A stretch of DNA of 64,000 nt, taken from assembly GCA_964631725.1 (NCBI GenBank), contig CAZVYX010000002.1, positions 62,001 through 126,000 of the forward strand. The letters are read 5' to 3'. The translations under genes were made by a program, and so were the position numbers. The DNA comes from GCA-2731375 sp964631725 (lineage in GTDB: Bacteria > Pseudomonadota > Alphaproteobacteria > GCA-2731375). This document shows, piece after piece, positions 60,231 to 64,000 of the stretch (within the stretch, counting starts at the first letter, position 1; each line of letters begins with the position of its first letter). The notes beneath the pieces were generated by a model. That model searched no databases. It had not been told where the DNA came from and saw nothing but the letters and a program-made list of their open reading frames with translations.

Positions 60231-60671
60231 CTACGGCTCGATCTTGACCAGGAATTTGGTGCCGCGCACGCCCAATATGGACGACGGCGTCCGTACTTTC
60301 ATGGCATCCTTGCGCTGTTTGGCGATCTTGCCTGAAACCATGGCCAATGTGCCCTGATCCACCCTGGTGACGAATTCACCGTCGCGCCGGCCCGGATTGA
60401 ACTTGAAAATAGTCAGTTCGATGCGGCTGTTGGGACCGGCGGAAAAGCGGGTATTGTCCTTGAAGACAATCCCGATGCGGCCATCGCCGCCGGTGATGAT
60501 AACGTCGGATGTCTCCACCGGCTGGTTGATCTTGGCGGGCGTGGTTTCACCAGCCCGCTGTACCGAAGTTTCGCCGATGGTCAGCTTGACCCGGCCGATT
60601 TCCGCCCACGCCGTGGCGGGCAGTGTCATTATCAGAATTGTCAACAGCCAGCGCAATTTTTGCCTCCGCAT
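60231..60671 (-). CDS. FecR-domain periplasmic protein
   Basis: The 146-residue precursor has a signal peptide (LLTILIMTLPATAWA, cleaved after about residue 23) and a FecR domain: GDGRIGIVFKDNTRFSAGPNSRIEL and VDQGTLAMVSGKIA lead to VRTPSSILGVRGTKFLV, the family signature block. No membrane span or cytoplasmic anti-sigma part is present, so it is a stand-alone FecR of the kind found next to CHASE2 proteins. It may contact the CHASE2 sensor in the periplasm. It converges with the PP2C gene (37 bases). Confidence 0.88.
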   Translation of the reverse strand: MRRQKLRWLLTILIMTLPATAWAEIGRVKLTIGETSVQRAGETTPAKINQPVETSDVIITGGDGRIGIVFKDNTRFSAGPNSRIELTIFKFNPGRRDGEFVTRVDQGTLAMVSGKIAKQRKDAMKVRTPSSILGVRGTKFLVKIEP

Positions 60672-60714
60672 TCTTACCTGGACGCAAGCTCCCGGAATAT
60701 GTCCCGAATGTCAA

Positions 60715-60921
60715 TCAGCGTTTGCGGCCCGATAACGACCAGATCAGCGCCACCAGCCAGCCGACGCCGGTCCAGCCGAGGGTGAACAACAGGATCAGGA
60801 TGGCCCAACGGCGGGCATGGGAGAGCAAAAACGCCAATATGGCGGGAAGAAAGAACAGCAGGCTGAGGGCGAAGGAATATCCGGAGGCGAAATCAAGCCC
60901 GTCTTTCAGTACCGCTTCCAT
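60715..60921 (-). CDS. Small membrane protein, Imm-superinfection family-like (68 aa)
   Basis: The 68-residue protein has two hydrophobic helices (ALSLLFFLPAILAFLLS and ILILLFTLGWTGVGWLVALIW). GWTGVGWLVALIW is the typical end of the superinfection-immunity (Imm) family, first known from phage T4 but common in bacterial chromosomes. Function in chromosomal members is unknown. It begins four bases after the SDR gene stop, hence is in that operon. No phage genes surround it. Confidence 0.75.
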   Translation of the reverse strand: MEAVLKDGLDFASGYSFALSLLFFLPAILAFLLSHARRWAILILLFTLGWTGVGWLVALIWSLSGRKR

Positions 60922-60924
60922 GTG

Positions 60925-61704
60925 TCAGCTCGTGATCAGACCACCGTCCACATTGTAGGCTTGGCCGGTGATGTTGCGGGCGCCGGGGGAGGCCAGAAAC
61001 ACCGCCATTGCCGCGATATCCTCGGGCTCGTTGATGCGGCGCAGCGGGATCGGACGGGCGGCGCGGGCTTCGGCATCGTCACGGCTGATGCCGTCGGTTT
61101 CCTGCTGCGTGGCGAAAATCTGCTCCAGCAGCTCGGTGCGGGTGACGCCGGGGCAAATCGCGTTGACGGTGATGTTGTGCCGGCCCAATTGCTGCGCCGC
61201 CGTCCGGGTCAATGCGATTACGGCACCTTTCGAGGCCGCATACGCCGCATTTGAAGTCCCGCTGTAGCCGCGGCCGGCGATGGAGGCCATGTTGATGATG
61301 CGCCCGCCGCCCTGTTCGATCATCCGCCGTGCCGCGCCCTGCAGGCAAAAGAACACACCCTTGGCGTTGACCCGATGGATCCGGTCCCAGTCCGCTTCCG
61401 TCAGGTCCATGATATAGGCCTTGCGGGTGACGCCGGCATTGTTGACGATGACATCCAGGCGGCCGAAACGGTCCATCGTTGCATCCAGCATGGCCTCGAT
61501 GCCATCGACGTCGCCGACATCCGCTGTCAGGGCCAGGCTTTCCACGCCGGCGTTTGCTACATCTTCGGCAATTTTCCGCGCCGCTTCCGAATTGATGTCG
61601 GCGCATACCACCTTGGCGCCGGCGGCGGCCATTGCCCGGGCGACGCCGGCGCCGATGCCGTTGCCGGCGCCGGTGATCACCACGACCTGATTTTCCAGCA
61701 ACAT
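60925..61704 (-). CDS. Short-chain dehydrogenase/reductase (SDR)
   Basis: The 259-residue classical SDR has cofactor motif TGAGNGIGAG (about 11-20), DVNNAG (VIVNNAGVTRK), Ser in NMASIAG, and YAASKGA with Tyr and Lys of the active site. The C-terminal ITGQAYNVDGGLITS is standard. The Asp in VCADIN favours NAD over NADP. Substrate unknown; sequence style is like sugar or acyl beta-hydroxy dehydrogenases. It follows the UspA gene (nine bases) and precedes the Imm-like gene. Confidence 0.9.
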   Translation of the reverse strand: MLLENQVVVITGAGNGIGAGVARAMAAAGAKVVCADINSEAARKIAEDVANAGVESLALTADVGDVDGIEAMLDATMDRFGRLDVIVNNAGVTRKAYIMDLTEADWDRIHRVNAKGVFFCLQGAARRMIEQGGGRIINMASIAGRGYSGTSNAAYAASKGAVIALTRTAAQQLGRHNITVNAICPGVTRTELLEQIFATQQETDGISRDDAEARAARPIPLRRINEPEDIAAMAVFLASPGARNITGQAYNVDGGLITS

Positions 61705-61713
61705 TGAATTTTC

Positions 61714-62514
61714 CTAATTTTGCAGCAGAACGGCGAAAGGCGCCGCCGTGACGATCTTGCGCGTGGCGCGCCCAAGTCCGGAAAGGACACTGGGCCGGCC
61801 CTCGCCAAATGCACCGGTGACCAAGAGATTGGCGTCCAACTGAAGGACGGAAGTAATCAGGGCACGGCCACGGCCACGGGCGGTCAGGCGTTCGGAATCA
61901 TAATCCACCACCCTGGCCGCCAAATCATAGGTCGCGAGATATTCCTCCAGCGGCCCCATATCGACGGCGCCGGCGCCGCTGCCCTTCAAGAGAACGATAT
62001 CCTTGGCGCCCTGTAATAATGGCAGCGCGGACTTGATCGCCCTGGAATTCTGCATTGTGCCGTTCCAGGCGACCGCCACACGTTCGGTCGAGGCGCCGTC
62101 CACCCTGGGTGGTATCAGCAGCACGGGGCGGCCGGTTTCAAACAGCGCGGCGTTTAGATTGTCGGCTTCGGGTCCGTCTTCGCTGGACAGCCGTTCCACC
62201 ATGATCAAATCGTAGGCATAACCCAGGGCCGAGATGATGCTGTCGCAACTTGCCTCGAAGTTTAAATACCGGGCGCCGGGTACATCGCCACAGATCTCCG
62301 CGAATGCGGCTTCGGCCCGCGACCCCGCCTCGGCGGAACGCTGGCTGTTATCGCCGACAAAGGTCATTTCCCCGGCGCCCATGATTGTATGCGCCGGCAT
62401 TCTGCCATGGGCGACCGTTAGCTGGGCGCCGGTCAATTCGATGATATTGCGCGCGCTGGTTAGTGACTCGGCATCATTCGCGCTGCCATCGATGACAATC
62501 AATACTCGCTTCAT
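61714..62514 (-). CDS. Tandem universal stress protein (UspA family)
   Basis: The 266-residue protein is two Usp halves in tandem. The first begins KRVLIVIDGSANDAESL; the second contains the ATP-binding pattern TGAFGEGRPSVLSGLG near the end, while the corresponding glycine pattern in the first half is not clear. This suggests nucleotide binding in one half only. Two starts are possible: 62514, with AAGGATGGAG just upstream, or 62523. It heads a Usp-SDR-Imm operon and is divergent from the gene at 62625. Confidence 0.88.
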   Translation of the reverse strand: MKRVLIVIDGSANDAESLTSARNIIELTGAQLTVAHGRMPAHTIMGAGEMTFVGDNSQRSAEAGSRAEAAFAEICGDVPGARYLNFEASCDSIISALGYAYDLIMVERLSSEDGPEADNLNAALFETGRPVLLIPPRVDGASTERVAVAWNGTMQNSRAIKSALPLLQGAKDIVLLKGSGAGAVDMGPLEEYLATYDLAARVVDYDSERLTARGRGRALITSVLQLDANLLVTGAFGEGRPSVLSGLGRATRKIVTAAPFAVLLQN

Positions 62515-62624
62515 GGACTCCATCCTTTGCCGTAACGGCTTAACAAGCGGCGTACGTTTAGCCCTAGAGTAGCGGCGAAAATCACGAATGGCTATGATCG
62601 TTGATATAGATGGAAGGACTGTTC

Positions 62625-63212
62625 ATGGCACATGCGGGGCCGCCGCCCGAGCCGATCAATTTTTATCCCTCGAAACTTCAGCTCGGGATTTTGGTCGTGC
62701 CCTGTCTGTTGGGAGTGGCGATGATACTGCAAAGGGATGATGCGGCGGAATTTGTCCTGACTGATTTGAGCTGGACCAACATCATGGCCATCGTGATCTG
62801 CCTGTTTGTTGCCGGGTTGCTGCTGCAAATGGCCTTCGACCGCAATCCGGTGGTGGTTTTTGATGCGAAGGGGATCCACTGCCAACGGCCGCCCCTGGGC
62901 CTGATCCCGTGGGAGGCGGTGATCGGCATGGGCGCAGGTAATGCCACCCTGGCGCGGCGGGTTTTGATGATCGCGGTCGATCCGAACAGGTTGGATGAAA
63001 AGGCGCGCACCTATATCCGCAACTCCGTCGGCTTTATCAATCTGATTTCGCCGCAGATGCGAAAGTTCGACAGCCAGTCGCAGGGTTACCCCTCGGTCCA
63101 TATTCCAATCTCGCATCTTTCCCGGCCGGCCCGGGAAATTGAAAGTGTGGCGCAGGAATTCGTGCTCTACTATGTCGCGGTCGAGGAGCAAAAGAAGCGC
63201 GAAGGCGTTTAG
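62625..63212 (+). CDS. STM3941-like membrane protein
   Basis: The 195-residue protein has two membrane helices near the N-terminus (about 20-40 and 55-72) and a cytoplasmic domain with VVVFDAKGIHCQRPPLGLIPWEAV, the pattern of the STM3941 family of unknown function. The ATG at 62625 is chosen because AAGGA lies six bases upstream; an in-frame ATG at 62610 would add five residues. It lies 26 bases before the GMC oxidoreductase gene and is divergent from the Usp gene. Confidence 0.7.
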   Translation: MAHAGPPPEPINFYPSKLQLGILVVPCLLGVAMILQRDDAAEFVLTDLSWTNIMAIVICLFVAGLLLQMAFDRNPVVVFDAKGIHCQRPPLGLIPWEAVIGMGAGNATLARRVLMIAVDPNRLDEKARTYIRNSVGFINLISPQMRKFDSQSQGYPSVHIPISHLSRPAREIESVAQEFVLYYVAVEEQKKREGV

Positions 63213-63238
63213 AACAAGAAAAGTCGGAGGGGTACGAA

Positions 63239-64000
63239 ATGCAGTACGATTACATCATTGTTGGTGGCGGGTCCGCCGGTTCGGTGCTGGCCAATCGGCT
63301 GTCGGCGCGCAGCGCGAACAATGTGCTGGTGTGCGAGGCGGGCCAGGATACGCCGCACGGCAAGGTGCCGGAAGAGATTTTGGACAGTTATCCCGGTACC
63401 GCCTATCTCGACAGCCGGTTCATCTGGAACGATCTGAAGGTCACGACGGAAGTCATTTCCCACAACAATCCCGATGTCGACCGCCCCCGTTTACGCAAAT
63501 ACGAACAGGCCAGGGTGCTGGGCGGCGGTTCCTCGATCAACGGCCAACTCGCCAATCGCGGCGCGCCGACGGATTTTGACGAATGGGACAGCCGGGGCGC
63601 CAAGGGCTGGAATTGGGATGCGGTGCTGCCCTATTTCAAGAAGGTCGAACGGGACATGGACTACGATGGTCCCTACCACGGCAACGAAGGGCGCATACCC
63701 GTGCGCCGCATCATGCCTGATCTGTGGAATGATCATGCCACGGCGACCGGCCAGGCGTTTGCCCAGGCCGGTTTTGAATTCCTGCCCGATCAGAATGGCG
63801 AATTCAAGGACGGCTATTTTCCCATCACCATGTCGAATGCCTACGAGCGCCGGGTCTCGGCCGCCATCGGCTATCTCGATCCCGGCACCCGCCTGCGGGA
63901 GAACCTGACGATTACGACGCGGACCCGGGTCAAGGAATTGTTGTTCGAAGGCAACCGCTGTGTCGGCGTCAAGGCCGACGTCAAGGGAAAGGAACAGGAT
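63239..64000 (+). CDS. GMC-family FAD oxidoreductase (choline dehydrogenase-like), 3' end beyond the window
   Basis: The open frame starts at ATG 63239 with GGAGGGG upstream and runs to the edge (254 codons). It begins QYDYIIVGGGSAGSVLANRL, the FAD-binding motif, followed by RVLGGGSSINGQLANRG (the GMC signature 1, with the conserved Asn) and FDEWDSRGAKGWNWDAVLPYF. Full GMC enzymes have about 530 residues, so about half is missing. It oxidises an alcohol to an aldehyde; the substrate is not known. Confidence 0.9.
   Translation, partial: MQYDYIIVGGGSAGSVLANRLSARSANNVLVCEAGQDTPHGKVPEEILDSYPGTAYLDSRFIWNDLKVTTEVISHNNPDVDRPRLRKYEQARVLGGGSSINGQLANRGAPTDFDEWDSRGAKGWNWDAVLPYFKKVERDMDYDGPYHGNEGRIPVRRIMPDLWNDHATATGQAFAQAGFEFLPDQNGEFKDGYFPITMSNAYERRVSAAIGYLDPGTRLRENLTITTRTRVKELLFEGNRCVGVKADVKGKEQD

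Noticed and set aside
60715..60921. Evidence of a prophage from the Imm-superinfection-like peptide
   Set aside because: Members are common on chromosomes and there are no phage structural, integrase or lysis genes around it.
1..64000. tRNA, rRNA, CRISPR arrays, insertion sequences
   Set aside because: I looked for tRNA TPsiC-like arms in gaps, spaced direct repeats and transposase motifs and saw none; a covariance-model search could still reveal a small RNA.

Overview
The window is a GC-rich (about 60 percent by eye, not counted), densely coded stretch of a bacterial chromosome. It most resembles a free-living heterotrophic alphaproteobacterium of the Rhodospirillales type: there is a general L-amino-acid ABC transporter of the Aap type, a ModABC molybdate transporter, many MDR, SDR, Gfo/Idh/MocA and NADH:flavin oxidoreductases, and a CHASE2-PP2C signalling protein. 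The genus cannot be fixed from sequence alone. I saw no rRNA, tRNA, CRISPR array, insertion sequence or prophage. Genes are closely packed and only one gap without a known gene exceeds 300 bases (51107-51459).

Layout. 1-7115: end of a cupin/crotonase operon (minus), a carbamoylase-type M20 amidase with a small protein and a YkgJ-type cysteine-cluster protein, an unrecognised protein ending in a FliM-like CheY-binding peptide, a DHA2 efflux pump and a conserved unknown. 7128-13875: five minus-strand catabolic genes (zinc alcohol dehydrogenase, SdsA-like lipoprotein, SDR, HSL-type esterase, DgcA-like FAD/Fe-S oxidoreductase), divergent from an atypical epimerase and a GNAT. 15894-27483: the most distinctive part, a TetR-controlled uptake and breakdown locus with an NMT1-type ABC transporter, a phytanoyl-CoA dioxygenase homologue, a DapA-like lyase, two Gfo/Idh/MocA dehydrogenases, a DUF993 protein, an enolase-superfamily enzyme, a TIM-barrel isomerase/epimerase and an HpaI-type aldolase. 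Two near-identical 16-bp palindromes, one at each promoter region around tetR, mark the likely regulon. 27509-32763: small membrane protein, SAM-cyclase-AAA-TPR protein and an Fe-S flavin oxidoreductase.

32775-41406: metC-modABC (minus) and aapJQMP (plus). 41461-42322: an MntA-HepT type toxin-antitoxin pair with an extra basic N-terminal DNA-binding segment on MntA and tandem operators. 42332-51106: a sulfur amino acid operon (cysK-alaX-sseA-GNAT), then on the same strand a degenerate histidine kinase, a periplasmic SEL1 protein, an NhaP antiporter and a Nudix hydrolase. 51460-56311: a 43-codon membrane peptide, an acyl-CoA synthetase, a GT87 membrane glycosyltransferase and a PAS-GGDEF(degenerate)-EAL protein. 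56386-60671: a signalling module made of two palindromes, a 34-codon membrane peptide, a STAS protein, a metallo-beta-lactamase fold protein, a CHASE2-PP2C phosphatase and a convergent FecR-domain protein. 60715-64000: Imm-superinfection-like peptide, SDR, tandem UspA, an STM3941-like membrane protein and the start of a GMC oxidoreductase.

How it fits together. Most of the window is nutrient acquisition and catabolism (amino acids, molybdate, sulfur amino acids, acyl chains and an unidentified polyhydroxylated or methylated compound), mixed with signalling modules (cAMP, c-di-GMP, partner switching, a pseudo-kinase). The best candidates for undescribed biology are the TetR locus, the STAS/MBL/CHASE2-PP2C/FecR module with its micropeptide, the degenerate kinase, the RHH-like MntA fusion and the protein with a C-terminal FliM-like peptide.
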